From NCBI GenBank assembly GCA_947503715.1, contig CANNER010000004.1:248001-312000 (forward strand): a stretch of DNA of 64,000 nucleotides, given 5' to 3'. Origin of the DNA: an uncultured Caulobacterales bacterium (lineage in GTDB: Bacteria; Pseudomonadota; Alphaproteobacteria; Caulobacterales; Maricaulaceae). Under the pieces are notes generated by a model that searched no databases, was not told the origin of the DNA, and was given only the letters and a program-made list of their open reading frames with translations. Of the stretch, positions 51,875 through 58,897 are shown one piece after another. Every line of letters begins with the position of its first letter. The stretch's first letter is position 1. Position numbers and translations under genes: made by a program.

Positions 51875-53431
51875 ATGGGGAATAATATGAATATCAATAT
51901 CGGGCAGACACTCGCCTTCCGGACGAAAAGAATGCCAAGGCGTGAAGCCCTGGTCGAAGCCGCCAGCGGTCGTCGCTTTACCTATTTAGACCTCAATCAC
52001 CGGACCAACCGTCTCGTCCATGCCCTGCGGGCGGAGGGGGTTTCTGCGGGAGACCGGATTGCCATCCTGCTGATGAATGGTGTTGAATTTATTGAGACGT
52101 TCTTTGCAACGGCTAAGCTCGGCGCGACCCTTGTTCCGCTAAACTGGCGTCTGACGCCAGATGAGTTGGAATTCATGCTGAAAGATAGCGGCACAACAAC
52201 GCTGATATTTGGGCCTGAATTTGGTGGGCAAGTCACGGAGATTAAATCGCGCGGACCTAAGACCGATATTCTGCGCTACATCCAAGTCGGCGGTGAAACG
52301 GCGAGCTTTGCCAAAGATTATGAACGTTTGACAGACGGTCAATCTCAAGTTGAACCGGAAATCGCGGGCGGTAATGATGACCTGCTCTTCATCATGTATA
52401 CCTCCGGGACAACGGGCCTGCCCAAGGGGGTTATGCACAGCCATAATACGGTCTTTGCCGCGATATCGAATATGATGGCGACGAATGAGACGGGGATTGA
52501 CGAGACAACATTGCTCTCCCTCCCCCTCTTTCACGTCGGAGCGCTGACGCCAGCATTCCAATCAATTTATTCTGCTTCCCGCCTCGTCATTACCAAGAGT
52601 TTTGATCCTGTAAAAAGCTGGGAGCTTATTGGTGACGAGAAGATCACAAATACGCTGCTCGTGCCCGCCATGTTGCAGGCGATGAAGGCCGTCTATGATC
52701 CGGCCAAACATGACGCCTCTACCATGCGGTCCATGGTCAGTGGCGCGGCCCCTGTTCCCGTCTCCATGATCGAGGATTTCGCGAAAATGGATATCGCAAT
52801 CAATCAGGTTTACGGCATGACCGAAACCTGCGGGCCGGGCTGTCTTATTTTGGGCGAGGACGCGGCGGCGCATCCAGGTTCCACCGGCAAAGGCTATTTC
52901 TTCACCGAAGTCCGTATCACGGCCCCGGACGGCACGGAATGTCCACCGGGTGTGTCCGGCGAAGTCTGCATGCGCGCGCCCAATAATATGGTCGGCTATT
53001 GGAACCGCCCCGACGCGACAGCGGAAACGATCGTCGATGGTTGGCTGCATTCCGGCGATGTCGGCGTGGCGGATAAGGATGGGTTCGTGACCATCGTCGA
53101 ACGGTTGAAAGACATGCTGATTTCCGGTGGCGAAAATGTTTATCCGGCCGAAATTGAAAATGTCCTGCTGTCGCATGACGGTGTGGCAGATGCTGCTGTG
53201 ATCGGTATTCCGTCGGATAAATGGGGCGAGAGTGCCATGGCCGTTATCGTGCGCGCACAGGGGTCTGAGGTCTCAGAAGCAGAACTCATCGCATTGACCA
53301 AAACAAAACTAGCCAGTTTCAAATCCGTCAAGGTCGTCCGTTTCACCGATGTCATTCCGCGCACGCCCAGCGGTAAAATCCTGAAACGCGCGCTGCGGGA
53401 TCGATACGCAGACATCAAAGCGCCGGAGTAA
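51875..53431 (+). CDS. Acyl-CoA synthetase (AMP-forming, ANL superfamily)
   Basis: 518 residues. ATP-loop 'YTSGTTGLPKGVMHSH' (about residue 177), 'VYGMTETCG' (A5), 'WLHSGDVG' (A7/hinge Asp region), 'GGENVYPAEIE' (A8) and the catalytic lysine in 'TPSGKILKRALR' near the C-terminus. It activates a fatty or aromatic acid to its CoA ester; the substrate cannot be told. Starts possible: GTG 51872, ATG 51875 (chosen; GGGAG six bases upstream) or ATG 51887. Confidence 0.93.
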   Translation: MGNNMNINIGQTLAFRTKRMPRREALVEAASGRRFTYLDLNHRTNRLVHALRAEGVSAGDRIAILLMNGVEFIETFFATAKLGATLVPLNWRLTPDELEFMLKDSGTTTLIFGPEFGGQVTEIKSRGPKTDILRYIQVGGETASFAKDYERLTDGQSQVEPEIAGGNDDLLFIMYTSGTTGLPKGVMHSHNTVFAAISNMMATNETGIDETTLLSLPLFHVGALTPAFQSIYSASRLVITKSFDPVKSWELIGDEKITNTLLVPAMLQAMKAVYDPAKHDASTMRSMVSGAAPVPVSMIEDFAKMDIAINQVYGMTETCGPGCLILGEDAAAHPGSTGKGYFFTEVRITAPDGTECPPGVSGEVCMRAPNNMVGYWNRPDATAETIVDGWLHSGDVGVADKDGFVTIVERLKDMLISGGENVYPAEIENVLLSHDGVADAAVIGIPSDKWGESAMAVIVRAQGSEVSEAELIALTKTKLASFKSVKVVRFTDVIPRTPSGKILKRALRDRYADIKAPE

Positions 53432-53455
53432 GATCTAAATAATCAAGCGGATAAA

Positions 53456-53824
53456 TTACTTAGATTTGAGAGATTCTGCGCTGAAATAAACCGGCGTCTG
53501 TGTCTTTTTGGGTTCAGTTTTATAAACAAAACGACTTAGGTCGGTTTTGTCGATCTGATTAACAAGAACCTTGCGGCCATATGCGTTTGTGACTGGCGCT
53601 GACAGGCCGGTAGCTCTTACCGGCACAGGCTCTACAACGCGTTTCACCTTGTAACGTTTGGGTGCCAACGGTGCTGCGGTTTCATTTTCCGTGCTAGTCA
53701 CAGGAGACGATGCGGTATTTTCAATCTTCAGAATTTCAGAGGAAGTTTGTGCGTTTGCCGCCGTAGAAAACAGGCAACAAGCAGCGATAATGACGGGTAA
53801 TCCGATAGATTTGCAATTGGGCAC
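53456..53824 (-). CDS. Secreted hypothetical protein, 122 aa
   Basis: Not recognised. Signal peptide 'SIGLPVIIAACCLFSTAANAQ' then a mature chain of about 97 residues that is Thr/Ser/Pro-rich at first, with a basic centre ('KRYKVKRVVEPVPVRA') and a Tyr/Lys-rich end. No cysteines after the signal. It stands alone with about 150 bp to the next gene upstream. Confidence 0.7.
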   Translation of the reverse strand: MPNCKSIGLPVIIAACCLFSTAANAQTSSEILKIENTASSPVTSTENETAAPLAPKRYKVKRVVEPVPVRATGLSAPVTNAYGRKVLVNQIDKTDLSRFVYKTEPKKTQTPVYFSAESLKSK

Positions 53825-53976
53825 TGGACGTTCCTCTGTTTCGATAATTGATCTCTAGGGAGCTTCTATTGAACTAACCCTGAATATTATTTTTATTATG
53901 GTTAACGGTCATCAATATCCTTGCAAACCCATCCTAATGAGTTGATAGATAAGACTTATTCATCCTCAAATTGATT

Positions 53977-54369
53977 CTAGCTTGCAAGGTCAACATCCAG
54001 ATTCCAGGCCGCGCAAGCAGAGAAAAGCAACTTCTGTTCAGAAATGTGTTTTCGCCCATCTGACATCGCAACCTTCAGCAACGCGAATATGAGCTCTTTC
54101 TTGTTTTCAGCCGTATCCAGACTTTTTAGAATTCCGGACAGACTGCTGTCATAGAAAACAGGTGAGACTCGAATCGCAATATCGTCACGGTGGAGCGCGA
54201 ACCAATCTCCGGCCATATGCCGTGTCAGCATGAGTTTAGGATTGACGATATCTTTTAAGGCGATTGCGGCATCTTTGAAGGCTTCGACTTCTTCCTCGAA
54301 AACTTTTCCATCCACTAGAATCATCATGCAGAGTAAGTGAAGCGTATCGTCCCAGTTTTTTGCATTCAT
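53977..54369 (-). CDS. TerB-like hypothetical protein
   Basis: 130-residue soluble all-helical protein. Acidic motifs 'MMILVDGKVFEEEVEAF' and 'VAMSDGRKHISEQKLLFSA' match the paired D-G..-E repeats of the TerB/DjlA N-terminal fold, thought to bind metal or membranes. Role unknown; no tellurite-resistance genes accompany it. Confidence 0.7.
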   Translation of the reverse strand: MNAKNWDDTLHLLCMMILVDGKVFEEEVEAFKDAAIALKDIVNPKLMLTRHMAGDWFALHRDDIAIRVSPVFYDSSLSGILKSLDTAENKKELIFALLKVAMSDGRKHISEQKLLFSACAAWNLDVDLAS

Positions 54370-54460
54370 AATCTCGCCGTTCCCTCCGTAATTTATGAAG
54401 AGTGAGCGTTTGTGGTGAACATTGCCTTAATAAGGCCAAATCGCAGCTGTCATATTAAAC

Positions 54461-54492
54461 AAAAAAGCCCGGTCGCGAGACCAGGCTTTTCT
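54461..54492 (-). terminator. Rho-independent terminator after gcrA
   Basis: AAAAGCCCGGTC-GCGA-GACCAGGCTTTT, one mismatch; on the minus strand it is followed by TTTTTTGTTT. It begins 22 bp after the gcrA stop and may work in both directions. Confidence 0.8.
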
Positions 54493-54514
54493 TATTCAAA
54501 TGCCTACGGCGTCC

Positions 54515-55087
54515 TTAGCGCAAACGCTTCCGGCTGGTCGGTTGGGGCCCAAAATTCTTTGTATTGGAACTCGCGCCGCGACGACGTGAGGGTTGATAGG
54601 CGACGCGGCTATGGGCGAGGCAATAGGGCTCTTCCGGATCCGTCTTGCGCCCGCAAAAGCGGAAATTATCTGCGCCCGGATCGCCAATCGGCCATTTACA
54701 CATATGATCCGTAATCGTCAGAATTGTTGCAAATTCCCCATTGGACATGGGCTTGGCCTCGAGCGGCGGCTCCGGCGCTTTCAACGCTTTGACAATGACG
54801 CTGGGCGTGCGCGGCGCAGACGGAGCGCGGACCGTTTTGACTTTCGGCTTCGGTGTCGCCGTTGAACTTCGGGCGGCCGCCTTTGGCGCTTTTGCTGCCG
54901 TCTTCGCGGCCGCTGCTTTGCGGGCCGGGCTGGAGGGTTTCGCCCGACCGGACAGACCCAGACGATGGACCTTCCCAATCACGGCATTGCGAGTCACGCC
55001 GCCCAATTGTTTCGCAATTTGCGAGGCCGATAATCCATCTGCCCAGAGTTTCGTCAATGTCGCAACGCGATCGTCTGTCCAAGCCAT
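54515..55087 (-). CDS. gcrA: Cell-cycle regulator GcrA
   Basis: 190-residue sigma-70-binding transcription factor that reads CcrM-methylated GANTC sites in Caulobacterales and relatives. The N-terminal DNA-binding helices 'WTDDRVATLTKLWADGLSASQIAKQLGG' and 'TRNAVIGKVHRLGLSGR' are diagnostic. A long Ala/Lys/Pro linker follows, then the C-terminal sigma-interaction domain with 'CKWPIGDPGADNFRFCG' and 'PYCLAHSRVAYQP'. The cysteine/histidine set in that domain is intact. DnaA-box-like sites lie upstream. Confidence 0.97.
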   Translation of the reverse strand: MAWTDDRVATLTKLWADGLSASQIAKQLGGVTRNAVIGKVHRLGLSGRAKPSSPARKAAAAKTAAKAPKAAARSSTATPKPKVKTVRAPSAPRTPSVIVKALKAPEPPLEAKPMSNGEFATILTITDHMCKWPIGDPGADNFRFCGRKTDPEEPYCLAHSRVAYQPSRRRGASSNTKNFGPQPTSRKRLR

Positions 55088-55232
55088 GTTTAACCTCTAA
55101 TGTCTGACGGCAAAGGCGCAATCCGACGGGATTTCAGCCAATTTCCGGTGAATATTTTAGGAAGAGCGATAACACTCTCCAACACTATATATCGTAAGGA
55201 CCGAGGGTTTCACCACAAGATGAAGGGTCAGG

Positions 55233-55278
55233 TTCTCCACAGAAAAGCACAGGGTCTGATTCGATTTGCTGTGGAGAA
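55233..55278. promoter_or_regulatory. Inverted DnaA-box-like pair flanking a GANTC site, upstream of gcrA
   Basis: TTCTCCACAG (55233-55242) and CTGTGGAGAA (55269-55278) are a perfect 10-bp inverted repeat. Each arm contains TTCTCCACA, one change from the DnaA-box consensus TTATCCACA. A CcrM-type site GATTC (55258-55262) lies between them. The element is about 146-191 bp before the gcrA start. DnaA is known to activate gcrA in Caulobacter; function here is inferred. Confidence 0.55.
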
Positions 55279-55292
55279 GTCGGATTTATCTC

Positions 55293-55324
55293 AAAAAAAG
55301 ACGCCCGTTTGACCAGACGTCTTT
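55293..55324 (-). terminator. Rho-independent terminator after the stress-type gene
   Basis: AAAGACG (55297-55303) / CGTCTTT (55318-55324) followed on the minus strand by a T7 tract. It separates the 55355-55867 gene from the gcrA upstream region. Confidence 0.75.
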
Positions 55325-55354
55325 ATATCTAGCAGATTTGTCTCGAAGACGGCG

Positions 55355-55867
55355 TTAGTCTTCGTCGTAACTGTGTAAGATCGCATTCCCACAATATTTA
55401 CGGGACAGCTCAACGGCCTTTTGACCCTCCTGCGCTGTACGCGGAAAGATGTTCAACAAAACGCCCCCCATCGCCATCTGGCGATGTATCCATTCCTCGT
55501 GCCCCTTCGCGTAATTGACGCCAAGTGTTTCTGAAACAGTTGCCACGCCTCCCGCTGCGACTGCACCTGTAATGATTGCGGGGATTGCCATGCCGCCCGT
55601 AATGGCAGCCGCCAGACCCGCTCCGGCCATGCCGGCCACGGCCGCGGAAAAAGATGTCACAAGGACACGAAATTGCTGACGGTCATCAGGTTTCTCGACG
55701 GCTTCACTCTCGTGATTGAACGGATCGGAGGTCCCTTCCCGCGATAAAACAGAAAGCTGTGCCCGATCAAAACCGCCTGTTTCTAACGCCTGGACAAGCG
55801 CGTCCAATGTCTCGCCGTCGCGAACATGGGCCACAATATATTGATCGAATTTAGCGTCTGAACTCAT
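55355..55867 (-). CDS. Gly/Ala-rich membrane-associated stress-type protein
   Basis: 170 residues from ATG 55867, which has GGAGA upstream; the frame is open to 55945 but that adds an unlikely leader. The N-terminal part 'YIVAHVRDGETLDALVQALETGGFDRAQLSVL' resembles the YflT/GSP17M-type stress domain. The centre is a long Gly/Ala/Ile hydrophobic segment ('GMAGAGLAAAITGGMAIPAI') that could form a glycine-zipper membrane hairpin. The C-terminus ('GGVLLNIFPRTAQEGQKAVEL') is soluble. Function unknown. Confidence 0.7.
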   Translation of the reverse strand: MSSDAKFDQYIVAHVRDGETLDALVQALETGGFDRAQLSVLSREGTSDPFNHESEAVEKPDDRQQFRVLVTSFSAAVAGMAGAGLAAAITGGMAIPAIITGAVAAGGVATVSETLGVNYAKGHEEWIHRQMAMGGVLLNIFPRTAQEGQKAVELSRKYCGNAILHSYDED

Positions 55868-56022
55868 AAAAAAATCTCCAAAATGAATATGTAAAACCTG
55901 TGTTTCATACGTCTTATCGAATTGGACCGATGTGTTGGACGTCATGAATACCCTAAAACAATCAATGGAACCGGGTTTTGTTCCATATTGCGATATGACC
56001 GAACGCGGCGTATGGCCCGCAT

Positions 56023-56862
56023 ATGACTGAACAGCCCGACTCCCTCAATCTATCCGCCACAGTCCCTCAAAGGCGTACATATGGTTTGCTGAACTGGATG
56101 GGGCTACGCACGCTTTATGTGAAAGAGGTCAAACGGTTCTGGAAAGTCATGCCGCAGACCATTCTCGCGCCGATTATTTCAAACCTGCTCTTTATGACGG
56201 TTTTCGTGCTCGCCTTTGCGCAAACGCGCGGAATTGGCGAAGGCACGGCGACCGATAGTTTCGTCGTCTTCCTGGCGCCCGGCCTGGTGATGCTCGGGAT
56301 TTTGAATAATGCCTCAGCCAATTCATCTTCCTCTATCATGACGGGCAAGATGATGGGCTCGATCAATGATGTCTTGATGACCCCGCTGTCTTATATCGAA
56401 CTCGCGCTGGGCTATATTGGTGGGGCCGCGACGCGGGGGATTTTGGTCGCCTTTGTGACGGCGATTGCGCTGTCCATTTTCTTTACCCCACTCATTCCGG
56501 TAAAACTCTGGGCGGTCCTTTATTTCGGGATCAGTGCCGCCGTCATGCTGGGTATGATCGGTGTGTTATCCGGTGTGTGGGCGGAGAAATTTGATCAACT
56601 CGCCGTCGTGAACCAATTTATCATTCTGCCGCTCTCCTACCTCTCCGGTACATTTTACAAAATCGAAATCCTGCCGCCTGTCTTTCAAACGATCAGCCTG
56701 TGTAACCCGCTCTTCTATCTCATTGACGGGTTCCGCTACGGCTTCCTCGGCGAGGCGGACGGTAATGTTATGATCGGGGTCGCGTTAACGGCGGCCATTA
56801 ATCTGATCCTCTTCGTGATCGTCCTGCGCGTGTTGAAAAGCGGTTGGCGCATCAAGTCTTAA
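56023..56862 (+). CDS. ABC-2 type transporter permease
   Basis: 279-residue membrane protein with six helices and the ABC-2 signature region 'LSYLSGTFYKIEILPPVFQTISLCNPLFYLIDGFRYG' near the fifth helix (only the pattern is quoted in part by family recognition). The N-terminal amphipathic helix 'LRTLYVKEVKRFWK' is typical. No ATPase gene is adjacent, so the nucleotide-binding partner is encoded elsewhere. Substrate unknown; the closest known architecture is polysaccharide or drug export permeases. argD follows after 104 bp. Confidence 0.9.
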   Translation: MTEQPDSLNLSATVPQRRTYGLLNWMGLRTLYVKEVKRFWKVMPQTILAPIISNLLFMTVFVLAFAQTRGIGEGTATDSFVVFLAPGLVMLGILNNASANSSSSIMTGKMMGSINDVLMTPLSYIELALGYIGGAATRGILVAFVTAIALSIFFTPLIPVKLWAVLYFGISAAVMLGMIGVLSGVWAEKFDQLAVVNQFIILPLSYLSGTFYKIEILPPVFQTISLCNPLFYLIDGFRYGFLGEADGNVMIGVALTAAINLILFVIVLRVLKSGWRIKS

Positions 56863-56966
56863 TTTCGGTTGCCATCCGCTATAGCTCTCATATGCTAGGG
56901 CCTTACCCGCCGTGTTGATGCTTTGCGCAGACCGTCGGATTGATATGCTTCTCAAGGACAGTTCAC

Positions 56967-58157
56967 ATGGCTGCCAATAACCACATTTATGATTGCTACC
57001 GCCCGCCCGCACAGGAATTTGTGCGCGGTGAGGGCCCTTATCTCTATACCGAAGACGGGGACAAATATCTCGACTTTATCGCAGGGATCGCCGTGTCGGG
57101 ATTGGGTCATGCGCATCCGAAACTCGTCGAAGTTCTGAACGCACAGGCGTCGAAACTCTGGCATTTGTCCAATATGTTCAGAGTCGAAGGCGCGGAACGT
57201 CTCGCCAAACGCTATTGCGACCATCTGGGCTGGGCGGGCAAAGTCTTCTTCACGAACTCAGGTGCGGAAGCCGTTGAATGCGCCATGAAAACGGCGCGGC
57301 GTTATCAGCATGATAGCGGACATCCGGAACGCGTCGATATCATCAGCTTTAGCGGCGCCTTTCACGGACGCACGATGTCCACCGTCACGGCGGGTGGTAA
57401 TCCGAAATATATGAAGGGCTTTGGCCCTGCCATTCCCGGCTTTATCAATCTGGAATTTGGCGATCACGAAGCCCTGAAAGAGGCGATCTCCGAGACCACC
57501 GCCGCGATCCTCGTCGAACCCGTTCAGGGCGAAGGCGGGCTCCGTCCCCTCCCGCCGGAATGTCTGCGGGGCCTACGGGCGCTGTGTGACGAACACGGCC
57601 TGATGCTCATCTATGATGAAGTCCAATGCGGAGCGGGACGAACGGGAAAACTCTTCGCCCATCAATGGGTCGAAGGCGGTCATCCCGATATTATGGCAGC
57701 GGCTAAGGGCATTGGGGGCGGCTATCCGCTCGGCGCCTGTTTCGCGACCGCTGAGGCCGCGCAATATATGGTGCCCGGCACGCATGGCTCGACCTATGGC
57801 GGCGGCCCAATGGCAATTGCCGTTGGCAATGCGGCGTTGGATTTGATGGAAGAAGAGGGTTTCCTCGATAATGTTGTCAAAGTTTCGAACTTCCTGAAAC
57901 AACAATTCGAAGGCTTAAAAGATGAGTTTCCGGATATGATCGAGGAATTACGTGGCAAAGGCCTGTTGATGGGTCTGCAAATGAAAGTCCCGAATGTGGA
58001 TGTGAAAGTCAAAGCGCTCGACCATAATTTGCTGGTCGGCACGGCGGGCGACAATGTCCTGCGCATGGCCCCACCCCTGATCATCACCGAAGATCACGTC
58101 CGCGAGGCGATTGATGCGCTTCGCAAGACGCTGATTGATGTGAAGGCGGCGGGTTAA
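56967..58157 (+). CDS. argD: Acetylornithine/succinyldiaminopimelate aminotransferase
   Basis: 396-residue class III PLP aminotransferase of arginine (and possibly lysine) synthesis. 'GIAVSGLGHAHP', 'FFTNSGAEAVECAMKTAR', 'FHGRT' and 'LIYDEVQCGAGRTGK' are present, and the PLP lysine is Lys247 in 'AAAKGIGGGYPLG'. ATG 56967 was chosen (CAAGGACA upstream; MAANNHIYDCY start) over the longer frame beginning at 56940. argF, often next in Caulobacterales, is not downstream here; a palindromic repeat is. Confidence 0.93.
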   Translation: MAANNHIYDCYRPPAQEFVRGEGPYLYTEDGDKYLDFIAGIAVSGLGHAHPKLVEVLNAQASKLWHLSNMFRVEGAERLAKRYCDHLGWAGKVFFTNSGAEAVECAMKTARRYQHDSGHPERVDIISFSGAFHGRTMSTVTAGGNPKYMKGFGPAIPGFINLEFGDHEALKEAISETTAAILVEPVQGEGGLRPLPPECLRGLRALCDEHGLMLIYDEVQCGAGRTGKLFAHQWVEGGHPDIMAAAKGIGGGYPLGACFATAEAAQYMVPGTHGSTYGGGPMAIAVGNAALDLMEEEGFLDNVVKVSNFLKQQFEGLKDEFPDMIEELRGKGLLMGLQMKVPNVDVKVKALDHNLLVGTAGDNVLRMAPPLIITEDHVREAIDALRKTLIDVKAAG

Positions 58158-58170
58158 ATCTCTCTGAATA

Positions 58171-58200
58171 TGTCATCCTCCGGCTTGACCGGAGGATCCA
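58171..58200. repeat. Palindromic repeat half-unit after argD
   Basis: TGTCAT then ATCCTCCGG-CTTGA-CCGGAGGAT then CCA. Perfect 9-bp stem. Same TGTCAT-stem-CTTG-stem-ATCCA layout as the left half of the unit at 32416. May also act as an argD terminator. Confidence 0.7.
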
Positions 58201-58276
58201 TTCGGAAATCCATCGAAATTTAAAACTCGTCGAATAGATTGTCTGATCAAGTCGGATAATGGCAAATATTAGACGA

Positions 58277-58588
58277 TCAAACCAACATATCCGCCAAAAC
58301 CTCCCCCTCCCACAGCACCTCACTCGGGCCGCAGAGTTCCGCCCATTTCACGCGGAGCGCAAGAAATTCCGATGTCACCTCAACCTCTTGCGAGGCTGTC
58401 ATGGTCTCGACATCAGGCCATTGCGCATAGGCATAGAACGCACCGTCATTTCCGTAATGCAGGCGTGACCCAAGCGCCCCGCAATCATCCCGAAAAAATT
58501 CCGTAATGCCCGACCAGACCGCAATAAACTGACGCCGCGTCTCGGAGTTATTCGAGAGCAATTGGAAGCGGTAGGAGACGCAGTACAT
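58277..58588 (-). CDS. ABM-like (dimeric alpha-beta barrel) small protein
   Basis: 103 residues resembling antibiotic-biosynthesis-monooxygenase-type or DUF-type ferredoxin-like barrels: 'MYCVSYRFQLLSNNSETRRQF' strand-helix, 'HYGNDGAFYAYAQWPDVETM' strands and a final helix. No cofactor motif is visible. It starts directly after the stop of the small membrane protein gene upstream, so the two are coupled. Confidence 0.7.
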   Translation of the reverse strand: MYCVSYRFQLLSNNSETRRQFIAVWSGITEFFRDDCGALGSRLHYGNDGAFYAYAQWPDVETMTASQEVEVTSEFLALRVKWAELCGPSEVLWEGEVLADMLV

Positions 58589-58771
58589 TTAATTGACGTC
58601 CGCCTCGCTCACGCAAACCCGACGGTCATGATCCCACGTCCCACCGCCCACTTCGCAGCGGTCAATTTTCCCGATTGAAAATTTTTGTTGAAAGATGGCC
58701 CCCGCGATGATGACGACCATTAGGACGGCATAGAGAGCGAGTTTGGATTTACGATCGGATGTCATGAGCAT
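58589..58771 (-). CDS. Small single-span membrane protein, 60 aa
   Basis: Not recognised. A short basic N-terminus (TSDRKSK), one membrane helix 'LALYAVLMVVIIAGAIF', and an exported tail with two cysteines ('RCEVGGGTWDHDRRVCVSE') likely disulfide-linked. A second ATG at 58765 is an equally likely start. Its stop abuts the start of the ABM-like gene. Confidence 0.6.
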   Translation of the reverse strand: MLMTSDRKSKLALYAVLMVVIIAGAIFQQKFSIGKIDRCEVGGGTWDHDRRVCVSEADVN

Positions 58772-58897
58772 CTACCAGCAAGTTTCGAGCCGCTGCTAGA
58801 GGAGCGAAATCTCCAACGCAAGTGGATTAAACGGGTCTTGTGATGGGCATAATCTCTGTTACTTGCAAAAGGGGGAGTGCATTTTGGGGGATACAAG

